This document shows, one piece after another, positions 1 to 6,332 of a stretch of DNA of 27,700 bases. How positions within the stretch are numbered: position 1 is the stretch's first letter; each line of letters starts with the position of its first letter. The translations under genes were made by a program, and so were the position numbers. The notes below the pieces were generated by a model, which searched no databases, was not told where the DNA came from, and saw only the letters and a program-made list of their open reading frames with translations. Source of the stretch: Methanotrichaceae archaeon (GTDB lineage: Archaea > Halobacteriota > Methanosarcinia > Methanotrichales > Methanotrichaceae); NCBI GenBank assembly GCA_013329455.1, contig DUKF01000227.1, positions 8,125 to 35,824 of the forward strand, given 5' to 3'.

Positions 1-2
1 CG

Positions 3-959
3 GGCTTCGCCCTCGGCTTTCTGGCAGGAGGTTATCTCACGTACTACATCTCCTGGAGGAGCATCTTCTTTGCGACGTTGCCGATAGATGCGATGGTCTT
101 AGCTCTCATATTCCTGAAGCTGCCCGGCGAGTGCGCCCTTTCTGAATGCAAACGACTCGACCTGCGGGGGTCGGCCCTGTGCGCAATCACCCTCTTTCTG
201 ATCATCGTCGGGTTCTCGAAGCTTCCGGAGATGGAGGGGATCATCATCCTGATAATCGGCTTTGCGGCCCTCGTCGGCTTCGTCCTTTTGGAGCTGAGAA
301 GCAACTGCCCCGTCATCGATGTGAAGCTCTTTGCCACCAACCGGTCCTTCTCACTATCGAACCTGGCGGCCCTCATCTACTTCACGTCGTCATTCGCCGC
401 CATATTCATCTTCAGCCTCTACATGCAGTACATCAGGGGGTTTGGCGAGAGGTCGGTGGGCATCCTTCTCCTGGTGTTCACTTTGATAATGGTCGGATTT
501 GTGAGCTATTCGGGAAGGCTCTCCGACAGGGTGCGGCCGCACAGGATCGCGTCCCTGGGTGTCGTGATCACGGCCCTGGGACTCCTCCTTCTTCGGATCT
601 TCATCGACGACGCGACCACGCCCGTCGAGCTGGTGATGAGCGGGCTGGTCCTCACCCTCATTGGGTCGGCCTTCTTCCAGCCGCCGGTGGTCAAGTGCGT
701 CCTTAGCTCGATCAGCAGGGACATGTACGGCGTGGGATCGGGGACTGTGGAGATGATGCGCCTGACCGGCCAGACGGTGAGCATGGCGGTTGTGATACTG
801 ATATTCACCTTGTACTTGGGCGGGACCGAGATCGTCCCTGAGAGCTATCCCGCTTTTCTCGACAGTCTAAAAGTGATCTTCAGCGTCCTTTTCGTCCTCG
901 CTCTGGCAAGCCTAGTTCTGATGGTCATGGTGGGGCGGTCGGAGAAAGTCTGCGTGTGA
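3..959 (+). CDS. MFS drug-efflux-type transporter, 5'-truncated by window edge
   Basis: The reading frame is open from the first bases of the window, so the gene starts outside it and about 318 C-terminal residues are visible. The hydrophobic helices, the early GFALGFLAGG-type segment and the central loop followed by further helices fit the C-terminal two thirds of a 14-helix DHA2 (EmrB/QacA-like) proton-driven exporter. A late conserved stretch, SAFFQPP...GVGSGTVEMMR (about residues 223-257 of the visible part), matches the family's helix 13 region. The gene ends with TGA. The substrate cannot be read from sequence. Three degenerate copies of its 3' end lie downstream, which suggests it is the surviving member of a repeated array. 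Family assignment is good; the specific function is unknown. Confidence 0.85.
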   Translation, partial: GFALGFLAGGYLTYYISWRSIFFATLPIDAMVLALIFLKLPGECALSECKRLDLRGSALCAITLFLIIVGFSKLPEMEGIIILIIGFAALVGFVLLELRSNCPVIDVKLFATNRSFSLSNLAALIYFTSSFAAIFIFSLYMQYIRGFGERSVGILLLVFTLIMVGFVSYSGRLSDRVRPHRIASLGVVITALGLLLLRIFIDDATTPVELVMSGLVLTLIGSAFFQPPVVKCVLSSISRDMYGVGSGTVEMMRLTGQTVSMAVVILIFTLYLGGTEIVPESYPAFLDSLKVIFSVLFVLALASLVLMVMVGRSEKVCV

Positions 960-1216
960 TTGTATGTGATTGCGGTTGCATGTGATTTGCCGTGACCGCA
1001 TCCCTTCTTTGGTGGTGATCACCGATGGGGTGGCGAAGGGAAAAATTCAAGCCCCAGGGCAGTTAAAAAGTTCATACGATATTTTATTTGTAAATTATTA
1101 TATGAGTGCTTCTGTACTTTATAGCGTTTTTAGGAGTCCTCGCGGTGATTAGATTTTAATAAGAGTGAGTTCGACACAATCTATCAAAATTAGAGAACTG
1201 TGCCGGAGAGTATAAT
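960..1216. other. Intergenic region with a promoter shared with a downstream paralogue
   Basis: No convincing gene is present. A short open frame at 970-1152 has no family features and looks like chance. The last 70 bases carry a promoter element that recurs upstream of the second small membrane protein. Confidence 0.5.
1147..1166 (+). promoter_or_regulatory. Putative archaeal promoter (TATA-like element), copy 1
   Basis: A 20-base stretch containing TTTTAATAAG is identical to 2970-2989. Each copy begins exactly 70 bases before the ATG of its small membrane protein gene. Conservation inside otherwise diverged flanks suggests a box A promoter element. Confidence 0.55.
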
Positions 1217-1642
1217 ATGAAAAGATCAGGCAAAGACGTTCCGACTGGAGTATTCATTCTTGCGGGGCTTGCTTTTATGAGAGGGTTCTACAGCTTATTA
1301 GGTGTGCTCATCCGCATCATAGGTCTTATCCTCTTTCTCTTTAGAGAGGGATTCAAGGCAGATATAATATACATCATAGCGCTTGTTCTGGACTTGTCTT
1401 TTTATGCTGCTATGGGCGGTCTCTTCATCCTTTGTGGTTCATGGCTGATCTCGCTTCAACCCCGAGGCTGGATGCTGGCGACGGTCGGCTCAGGTCTGTA
1501 TCTTCTCCTGGCGCTGGCAAATATTTCCCTCAACGGCAGCTCATATGGGAGATTGACATATGTTGTAATCGCCGCGATAATTTTAGTGTACTTGAATATA
1601 CCGGCTACTAAACGAGTCTTTGAAACTGATGGCATGCCATAA
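1217..1642 (+). CDS. Small membrane protein of unknown family, paralogue 1
   Basis: This 141-residue protein is mostly hydrophobic, with about four predicted membrane helices (roughly residues 11-45, 52-78, 84-105 and 117-133). A soluble-looking loop reading LISLQPRGWMLATVGSG lies at about 85-101, and the end is VYLNIPATKR. The start is ATG just after TATAAT, and the aligned paralogue begins with the same MKR motif, which supports it. It is closely related to the protein at 3040-3453: the QPRGWMLATVGSG loop and the C-terminal NIPATKR are identical. I do not recognise the family. It follows the MFS transporter gene in the same orientation but has its own likely promoter. Confidence 0.7.
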   Translation: MKRSGKDVPTGVFILAGLAFMRGFYSLLGVLIRIIGLILFLFREGFKADIIYIIALVLDLSFYAAMGGLFILCGSWLISLQPRGWMLATVGSGLYLLLALANISLNGSSYGRLTYVVIAAIILVYLNIPATKRVFETDGMP

Positions 1643-1679
1643 GAGCTGATTTTATCTCAAAGGGAGGGGGCAGAGATCG

Positions 1680-1845
1680 CAGCCTTCGTTGTCGTGGTCG
1701 CCTCCTTCGGCCACCCTCCCGCCGCCTGCGGGTCGAGGGCGCCCTGGGATCGATCGGCCGGGGGGATCTGCGGCGTGGGCTCCGGGACGGCGGTGATGAT
1801 GCGCCCGAACGGCACGACGGCGAGGATGGCGGCGGAGGCGCTGAA
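1680..1845 (+). pseudogene. Degenerate fragment of MFS transporter 3' region, copy A
   Basis: Translation gives ASFGHPPAAC followed, after a one-base frame change, by GICGVGSGTAVMMRPNGTT. These align colinearly with SAFFQPPVVKC and MYGVGSGTVEMMRLTGQT of the transporter at 3-959. Compared with copy B, a run of six G instead of GGGAG near 1759-1764 shifts the frame. There is no start codon or full domain, so this is a remnant. Confidence 0.7.
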
Positions 1846-1870
1846 AAACACGAAATTGCCGTTTATTTCG

Positions 1871-1950
1871 TTATTTCATAAGATCCCCGAATTCGTCCGC
1901 CGTCAAGTCCGCATCTTTCAGTATGCTTTTTAGTGAATAGTGCAATAAAA
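1871..1950 (-). pseudogene. C-terminal remnant of a HicA-like toxin
   Basis: Read on the minus strand, this stretch gives SLKSILKDADLTADEFGDL followed by MK and a TAA stop. That is the pattern of HicA C-termini (a GTLRSILKQAG..VEEFLDLL-type ending). The upstream part of the gene is missing. It lies just downstream of an intact hicA but is too different to be part of it, so it looks like the tail of a second, lost HicA gene. Family resemblance is from memory of the motif. Confidence 0.45.
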
Positions 1951-1983
1951 AGCGAAAGAACTCGATTCGTCGGCGTTGTCAGG

Positions 1984-2217
1984 CTAAACCTGATCAAGAA
2001 TTTTTAAGAACTCATCTTTTCCGATCTTGGCATCATGGGCTATCTGCCTCAGTAAGCCCCTGCCCAAATCTTCTCCGCTGTGAATCGGTATCACCGTGAC
2101 TCTGCCATCTGGATGTTTCATCACCAGATGGCTTCCCTTCTGTCTTGCGATCTCAAACCCCAGTTTGCTCAAGGCCTTTACGACCTTCTCCGCCTTAACC
2201 GGTCTCAGCTTCGACAA
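1984..2217 (-). CDS. hicA: HicA-type mRNA interferase toxin
   Basis: The 77-residue product has the whole HicA (YcfA) fold: an N-terminal KAEKVVKALSKLGF helix, then the catalytic strand RQKGSHLVMKHPDGR with the invariant GSH histidine, then VTVIPIHSGEDLGRGLLRQI and a C-terminal helix. HicA toxins are double-stranded-RNA-binding-fold nucleases that cleave mRNA and are neutralised by HicB. I prefer the TTG start at 2217, giving MSKLRPVKAEK, because a G-rich Shine-Dalgarno-like stretch lies 6 bases upstream; a TTG at 2232 is the alternative. It overlaps the end of hicB by 23 bases, so the two are translationally coupled. The gene order is antitoxin first. Confidence 0.85.
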   Translation of the reverse strand: MSKLRPVKAEKVVKALSKLGFEIARQKGSHLVMKHPDGRVTVIPIHSGEDLGRGLLRQIAHDAKIGKDEFLKILDQV

Positions 2218-2410
2218 CCTGGACCCCCACAAACTCCCCAGGAACGATCTCTTTCTCCACCTCGAGGTAGAGTTCTATAGCCTCTTTCGCCCGTTCGATG
2301 AGATCGTCCAGGCTCTTCGCCTGGGTATGGCATCCGGGGAGAGATGGGACGGTGGCGACGTAATATCCGTCTTCGTCCCGCTCGACGAGGACGTTGAACT
2401 TTGCCTTCAT
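2195..2410 (-). CDS. hicB: HicB-type antitoxin (short form)
   Basis: This 71-residue protein starts MKAKFNVLVERDEDGYYVATVPSLPGCHTQAKS, the typical partial RNase H-like HicB fold with the P.LPGC.T motif, followed by a helix (LIERAKEAIELYLE). It should bind and block HicA. It lacks the C-terminal ribbon-helix-helix or HTH domain that many HicB proteins use to bind their own promoter, so autoregulation would need the complex or another factor. The start at 2410 was chosen over upstream in-frame codons because the fold begins there and a promoter lies just upstream. Confidence 0.88.
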   Translation of the reverse strand: MKAKFNVLVERDEDGYYVATVPSLPGCHTQAKSLDDLIERAKEAIELYLEVEKEIVPGEFVGVQVVEAETG

Positions 2411-2412
2411 CT

Positions 2413-2442
2413 CTCGACTATTTTGCGTCGAGATTTTAAATA
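2413..2442 (-). promoter_or_regulatory. hicBA promoter with inverted-repeat operator candidate
   Basis: On the minus strand a TATA-like box (ATTTAAAA, 2434-2442) is followed by a perfect inverted repeat, CTCGAC-N8-GTCGAG (2413-2432), ending 2 bases before the hicB ATG. A repeat between TATA box and start is well placed to act as an operator. Confidence 0.5.
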
Positions 2443-2454
2443 CTTGGTTATTTG

Positions 2455-2620
2455 ATGAAGCCGAGCGCCTCCCATGCGGCCGAGGGCGCCCTGGGATCGA
2501 TCGGCCGGGAGATCTGCGGCGTGGGTTTCGGGACGCTGGAGATGATGCGCCCAACCGGCACGACGACGGGGATGGCGGCGATGGCGCTGATATTCGCCTC
2601 GTGCCTATGGCGGGGCCGAT
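2455..2620 (+). pseudogene. Degenerate fragment of MFS transporter 3' region, copy B
   Basis: One frame reads GALGSIGREICGVGFGTLEM and continues MRPTGTTTGMAAMALIF. This aligns without gaps to VLSSISRDMYGVGSGTVEM and MRLTGQTVSMAVVILIF of the intact transporter. The segment is bounded on the left by the hicBA promoter and has no start. A 28-base block (2482-2509) is identical to 1735-1762 and 3551-3578, so copies A, B and C are closer to each other than to the intact gene. Confidence 0.7.
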
Positions 2621-2787
2621 CTCGTCCTCGATCTCCTTCGCCCGCCCGGGGTTCGCTCGGCGGTCCTCTCGATGTCGCCAGCGGCCCCTTCGGGGTTGAG
2701 GCCCAGCTCCTCCTCGGTCCTAGAAAGTGTGGCTTCGACCCGAAAGAGGCACCGGAACCTGTACTCCTCCGATCAGAGACCCTTCAT
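2600..2787 (-). pseudogene. Possible decayed coding fragment of unknown family
   Basis: On the minus strand a protein-like stretch reads FRVEATLSRTEEELGLNPEG, continuing AAGDIERTAERT, and after a frame change AKEIEDEIGPAIGTR. It begins near an ATG at 2787 but is interrupted by a TGA after MKGL. The charged, helical composition looks real, but I cannot name the family. It lies between MFS fragment B and the promoter of the second small membrane protein. Confidence 0.3.
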
Positions 2788-2969
2788 CTCCGGATTTCCG
2801 TAACGAAACTCGATGGGATGAATCACCATAATCAAATTTCAAAGGAGTGATGAAACCGCGGATGAAAGGAGGTTTTGGTCGCGGGTAGCGGCAGCGGGGT
2901 GGGTTAGGCGATCGGCGTTGATGCGTAATTCATTTATCGGTTTGTAGCTGTTTTTAAGAGTTCTGATAT

Positions 2970-2989
2970 GATTAGATTTTAATAAGAGT
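2970..2989 (+). promoter_or_regulatory. Putative archaeal promoter (TATA-like element), copy 2
   Basis: Identical to 1147-1166 and at the same 70-base distance from the ATG at 3040. See copy 1. Confidence 0.55.
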
Positions 2990-3039
2990 AATATCAAGAT
3001 TATTTACTAAAGTTGGATAACTGGGCCGGTGGCTGCTAT

Positions 3040-3453
3040 ATGAAAAGAAAAGGCAGAGACATTCCAATAGGAGTATCAATCCTTGCTGGATTATTCCTCC
3101 TAATTGGATTCTTTATCGTGTTATTTAGCGTGCTCCTTAACATCATTGTTGTTATTTTAGCTGTTTTTGAAAGACCCGAGGAATATATGGGATTCCTGAT
3201 AGGAGCTATTCTGGCCCTGTCTTTTTATGCTGTTATAGGCGGTATCTTCTTCCTTTGCGGTTCGTGGCTGATCTCGCTTCAGCCCCGAGGCTGGATGCTG
3301 GCCACGGTTGGGTCAGGTCTGTATCTTTTTCTGAAGCTGGCGAATATCTACCTCAGCGGGAGCTTATCTGAGGGATTGTGGCGTGCCATAATTGCAGCGA
3401 TCATTTTGGTTTACCTGAATATACCTGCCACTAAACGGGCCTTTGGACGCTGA
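3040..3453 (+). CDS. Small membrane protein of unknown family, paralogue 2
   Basis: This 137-residue protein is predicted to have about four membrane helices and is the paralogue of the gene at 1217-1642. Shared blocks are the MKR..(R/K)D(I/V)P.GV start, LCGSWLISLQPRGWMLATVG and ILVYLNIPATKR. I placed the start at 3040 rather than the in-frame codon at 3013, because it aligns with the paralogue's start and lies 70 bases from the duplicated promoter, as in copy 1. The family is not recognised. The pair arose by duplication of a unit that also contained the MFS gene, judging by the MFS remnants on both sides. Confidence 0.7.
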   Translation: MKRKGRDIPIGVSILAGLFLLIGFFIVLFSVLLNIIVVILAVFERPEEYMGFLIGAILALSFYAVIGGIFFLCGSWLISLQPRGWMLATVGSGLYLFLKLANIYLSGSLSEGLWRAIIAAIILVYLNIPATKRAFGR

Positions 3454-3504
3454 AGGGCATGTCATAAGACCGATTCTCCCCAAAAAGCGAAGGTCACATC
3501 CCTT

Positions 3505-3809
3505 CGCATTGCGACCGCGGCCTTCGGCCACCCTTCCGCCGCCTGCGGCCGAGGGCGCCCTGGGATCGATCGGCCGGGAGACCTGCGGCGTGGGTTTCGG
3601 GACGGCGGAGATGATGCGCCCGACCAGGTGCGACGGAGGATGAGCGGCAGTGGCGCCGATAATCGCACAGTGCCTGGGGCGGGAGCAAGATTGGTCCGGA
3701 GGGCTGCCCCGCTTTTCTCGACGGCCTCAGGGCGATCTTCGGCGTCGTTTTTATCATCGCTCTTGCGAGCCTGGTCATGGTGGTGCGGTCGGAGAATGTA
3801 TGCGTGTGA
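3505..3809 (+). pseudogene. Degenerate fragment of MFS transporter 3' end, copy C
   Basis: This is the longest remnant. It begins with an ATAAFGHPSAAC-type segment, changes frame, continues GALGSIGRETCGVGFGTAEM, breaks again, and then matches the very end of the intact gene at DNA level. The CCCCGCTTTTCTCGACGGCC region (about 3707) corresponds to 850-868, and the final GCGGTCGGAGAATG...GCGTGTGA corresponds to the last codons of the transporter, including the stop. Several frame changes make it non-functional. Confidence 0.75.
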
Positions 3810-4092
3810 GTTGCGGTGAAAACACGCTTTAGTCCACTCGCGAGACTTAGCCAAAGCTTGGACAATGGTCGTATATGTCGTGACCGATCTAGTTCTCAAT
3901 TTTTAGACGTCTGCAAAGTCAAATTATGGCGGTGCGCCTAGCCGCAAGCAGCGGAGTATTCCGATAAAAGTATAACCTCAAATCTACCACATTCAGCATG
4001 ATCGAGTGATACAAACACAATGTCATTTCGATCTTGGCGGGCACACAACCACAAGTTTCATATTGGGCTAAATTATTAACGCCTAATTAAAT
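3810..4092. other. Intergenic region, no gene seen
   Basis: Composition shifts here from G+C-rich to A+T-rich. I see no open frame with family features. An A+T-rich TAAATTATTA stretch near 4069-4078 could be the promoter of the following protease gene, although it lies close to the ATG. Confidence 0.4.
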
Positions 4093-4965
4093 ATGGGTGA
4101 TGATGTAGACATTCTTATTGGGGAATCGCCTGTGAAAGGCATTATTCCACCTGAAGTGTTAGTAGGCAAAGTATTGCCCTCAATAGTTGCACTTGCATGT
4201 GGAAAGCGAAAAGACGGCTCATATAATGTAATCGGAACTGGATTTGGAATAGGGATCAGTCCCAGAGATGAGAATATAACATTGTTAGCTACTTGCACAC
4301 ATGTTGCTGATGAAATATATCGAATATGGGATCTCAATGAACCAGAAGGACGGAAAGAGGGACTAATTGATAATATTACACGAATTTGTGTATTTGAAGG
4401 AGGTAAATTTCTCTGGAAAAAAGTCGAAGATATGGAGCTAGGTGATATGCAATTGAATGGTATCAGTTTTTCAGAACAACATGATATCTGCATATGTAGA
4501 ATACCTGGGCTTAGAATTCCAAGCCTCTCGCTTTATGATGGTAGTAATTACAGATTAGCAAGTGAAGTTTTAATTATTGGCTACCCCGTATTTGGAAATC
4601 TTCAAACCGTGTCCGTTCTACCCTATGTTCTGAAAACAATTATTAGCAGTTTGGTAACCTATCCATTTAATAGAAATGGAAAGAAGGTTTTATCTCCTAG
4701 ATTAGCATTAGGGTGTATAATTGGTGGAGGATTCAGTGGCAGCCCAGTAATTTCGATAAAAGAAGGATTAGTAGTAGGAATGATAGATTATATGCCTATC
4801 GAAACTGATATAATTGATTTAAAGATAAGCAAACCGCACTGTATGGAAGGCGATATGCGTTTGGAGTACCCCGCAGGTATTACATTAGCCATTCCTTCAA
4901 TGATGATGAAAGGAAGTTTAGATACTTCACTTGAATATGAGATAAACTTAAATCGTTCAGATTGA
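4093..4965 (+). CDS. Trypsin-like (S1-fold) serine protease domain protein
   Basis: The 290-residue protein has the order of a trypsin-like peptidase: a first barrel with GTGFGIGI (49-55) and TCTHVAD carrying the catalytic His70; HDICICRIPG with Asp131; and GGGFSGSPV with Ser215 in place of the common GNSGGP. There is no signal peptide and no PDZ domain, so it is probably cytoplasmic and not a standard HtrA. Such stand-alone domains often act as effector or regulatory proteases, but no partner is adjacent. The gene is visibly A+T-rich and uses codons unlike its neighbours, which suggests recent acquisition. The start is the ATG at 4093. Its substrate is unknown. Confidence 0.75.
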   Translation: MGDDVDILIGESPVKGIIPPEVLVGKVLPSIVALACGKRKDGSYNVIGTGFGIGISPRDENITLLATCTHVADEIYRIWDLNEPEGRKEGLIDNITRICVFEGGKFLWKKVEDMELGDMQLNGISFSEQHDICICRIPGLRIPSLSLYDGSNYRLASEVLIIGYPVFGNLQTVSVLPYVLKTIISSLVTYPFNRNGKKVLSPRLALGCIIGGGFSGSPVISIKEGLVVGMIDYMPIETDIIDLKISKPHCMEGDMRLEYPAGITLAIPSMMMKGSLDTSLEYEINLNRSD

Positions 4966-5135
4966 CATCCATATTGGGATCCGATCAACGGGAATCATTA
5001 TTTTTATTTAGATCCTATTTCAAAACAATTTGTGCCGACCTTCATCGCGAACCGAAGTTTGAGGAAGATAATGGTGATTTTTACTTCACGGGGTTTGATT
5101 GGCGAAAACCAGAAGGCAGAGCCATTTTGAAATAG
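4966..5135 (+). pseudogene. Decayed coding fragment downstream of the protease
   Basis: Directly after the protease TGA, in the same frame, the sequence reads HPYWDPINGNHYFYLDP. Then a frame change gives DLHREPKFEEDNGDFYFTGF followed by DWRKPEGRAILK and TAG. Both parts look like real protein, rich in aromatic and charged residues, but there is no intact frame or start. The family is unknown. It could be the tail of a former downstream gene or a lost C-terminal extension of the protease. Confidence 0.4.
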
Positions 5136-5400
5136 AAATTTATTCAAGAGGTAGCGTTAATTGCGTCTTATATTCGCTCGTAACTTGCACGAAAGCCCCA
5201 TTGCATATTTAGATTAATATTTTTATTTATAATAAGCTTGACTTTTTCAAATTAAGTAATTTACGCGCCTACCAGCCGCATCCCAAAGACATCAGCACAT
5301 CAAACAGAAGAAGACACCCATTATTCGAGATATGAAAATAGAACCGAAACTTATCGATTCGGCAATCAATCGAAAATCGAGCTAAACATATACCCGAAAA
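5136..5400. other. A+T-rich intergenic region, no gene seen
   Basis: I see no coding signal on either strand. The low-G+C composition continues from the protease region and ends where the core gene mfnD ends, so the acquired segment probably spans about 3840-5400. Confidence 0.4.
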
Positions 5401-6315
5401 CTAACCACTAAAAATCTCTAACTGATCCTTCCTGAACTCACACACCCCCTCCACCGTCACCCGCTCCGGCAGGGAGCTGAATCTCGCCCTCAAGATGAGG
5501 TCCGCCAGCTCCTCGCGCATCACCTTCGATATACCGACGATGGAGGTGGTGGGCCTCGGGTTCACGTCCACGACCCGAGGGAGGTCGCCGACGACGAGGT
5601 CAATCCCGGCGTAGCCTCGCAGGTCGAGGGCCAGAGCCGCCATCTTCGCTACTTGCAGGATCTCCTCCTCCCGGTCCGAATGGTGAGGGACGATCCCGCC
5701 CACGTACTCGAAACCCGACTCGACGGAGACGAGCTGCTTGTTGACGGTCAGGGGCAGGACCCGGTCGCCTGAGGCGATGAGGCTCACGCTGAGGGCCTCG
5801 CCAGGGTGGTACTTCGTTGCAATTCTGTCGCCCAGATTCTCCGGCAGCGTTTCTACAAGCTCCATCCTTTCGGAACCGCAGCCGAACCTCGGCTTCAGGA
5901 CGAAGGGGCCGTCGTCATTCGAATCGGCGATCTCGGCGACCGGAACGCCCTCCTCTTCGAAACGGTGGGTGCAGGCGAGCTTGTCTGCGCAAAGCCTCGC
6001 GGCGGCAGGGGAGCAGCCGAGGTTGATTGTGTTGCCGTCTTCAAGGAGTTCCAAAAATCCGGGCAAAAGCTCGTCGGGAGCGATCACGAGGCCCGCGGTT
6101 GCTTCTAAATATTCGAGGAGATCCTCGAAATCCTCCTCGCCCCTGATGTGAATGCCCTCTCCCGCGCCGATGGTGGGTCCGACCGTCGGATAGATGACCT
6201 GGTGGCCGAGCCGCTCGAAGCTCCTCGCAAGGGTGGAGAGCATCGCTCTACCCTCGACCAGGTAGGTTCCGGGCATGCCCGTGGCGACGGCGTACTCGGC
6301 GATCAGAATCTTCAT
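5401..6315 (-). CDS. mfnD: ATP-grasp ligase, probable tyramine-L-glutamate ligase (methanofuran biosynthesis)
   Basis: This 304-residue protein has ATP-grasp features: an N-terminal MKILIAEYAVATG strand, the ATP-binding GPFVLKPRFGCGSERM segment, and a metal-binding VDVNPRPTTS motif near the C-terminus. The EYA.A.G...EGRAML start matches my memory of MfnD proteins, which join tyramine to glutamate in the methanofuran side chain, the C1 carrier of methanogens. The start at 6315 (ATG) was preferred over a codon 15 residues earlier because the fold begins there. It lies 17 bases downstream of proS, in the same orientation and probably co-transcribed. Another ATP-grasp ligase specificity cannot be excluded. 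Confidence 0.7.
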   Translation of the reverse strand: MKILIAEYAVATGMPGTYLVEGRAMLSTLARSFERLGHQVIYPTVGPTIGAGEGIHIRGEEDFEDLLEYLEATAGLVIAPDELLPGFLELLEDGNTINLGCSPAAARLCADKLACTHRFEEEGVPVAEIADSNDDGPFVLKPRFGCGSERMELVETLPENLGDRIATKYHPGEALSVSLIASGDRVLPLTVNKQLVSVESGFEYVGGIVPHHSDREEEILQVAKMAALALDLRGYAGIDLVVGDLPRVVDVNPRPTTSIVGISKVMREELADLILRARFSSLPERVTVEGVCEFRKDQLEIFSG

Positions 6316-6332
6316 GGAATCTCGGCGCCGCC

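Noticed and set aside
970..1152. Short open frame between the MFS gene and the small membrane protein
   Set aside because: No ribosome site, no family features, and it overlaps the conserved promoter region.
1657..1851. Minus-strand open frame over MFS fragment A
   Set aside because: It is the antisense of the fragment; similar antisense frames appear over fragments B and C for the same compositional reason.
1735..3578. The 28-base block shared by fragments A, B and C as a mobile element end or attachment site
   Set aside because: It is internal to a longer colinear match to MFS coding sequence in each copy, so shared ancestry of the fragments explains it without a mobile element.
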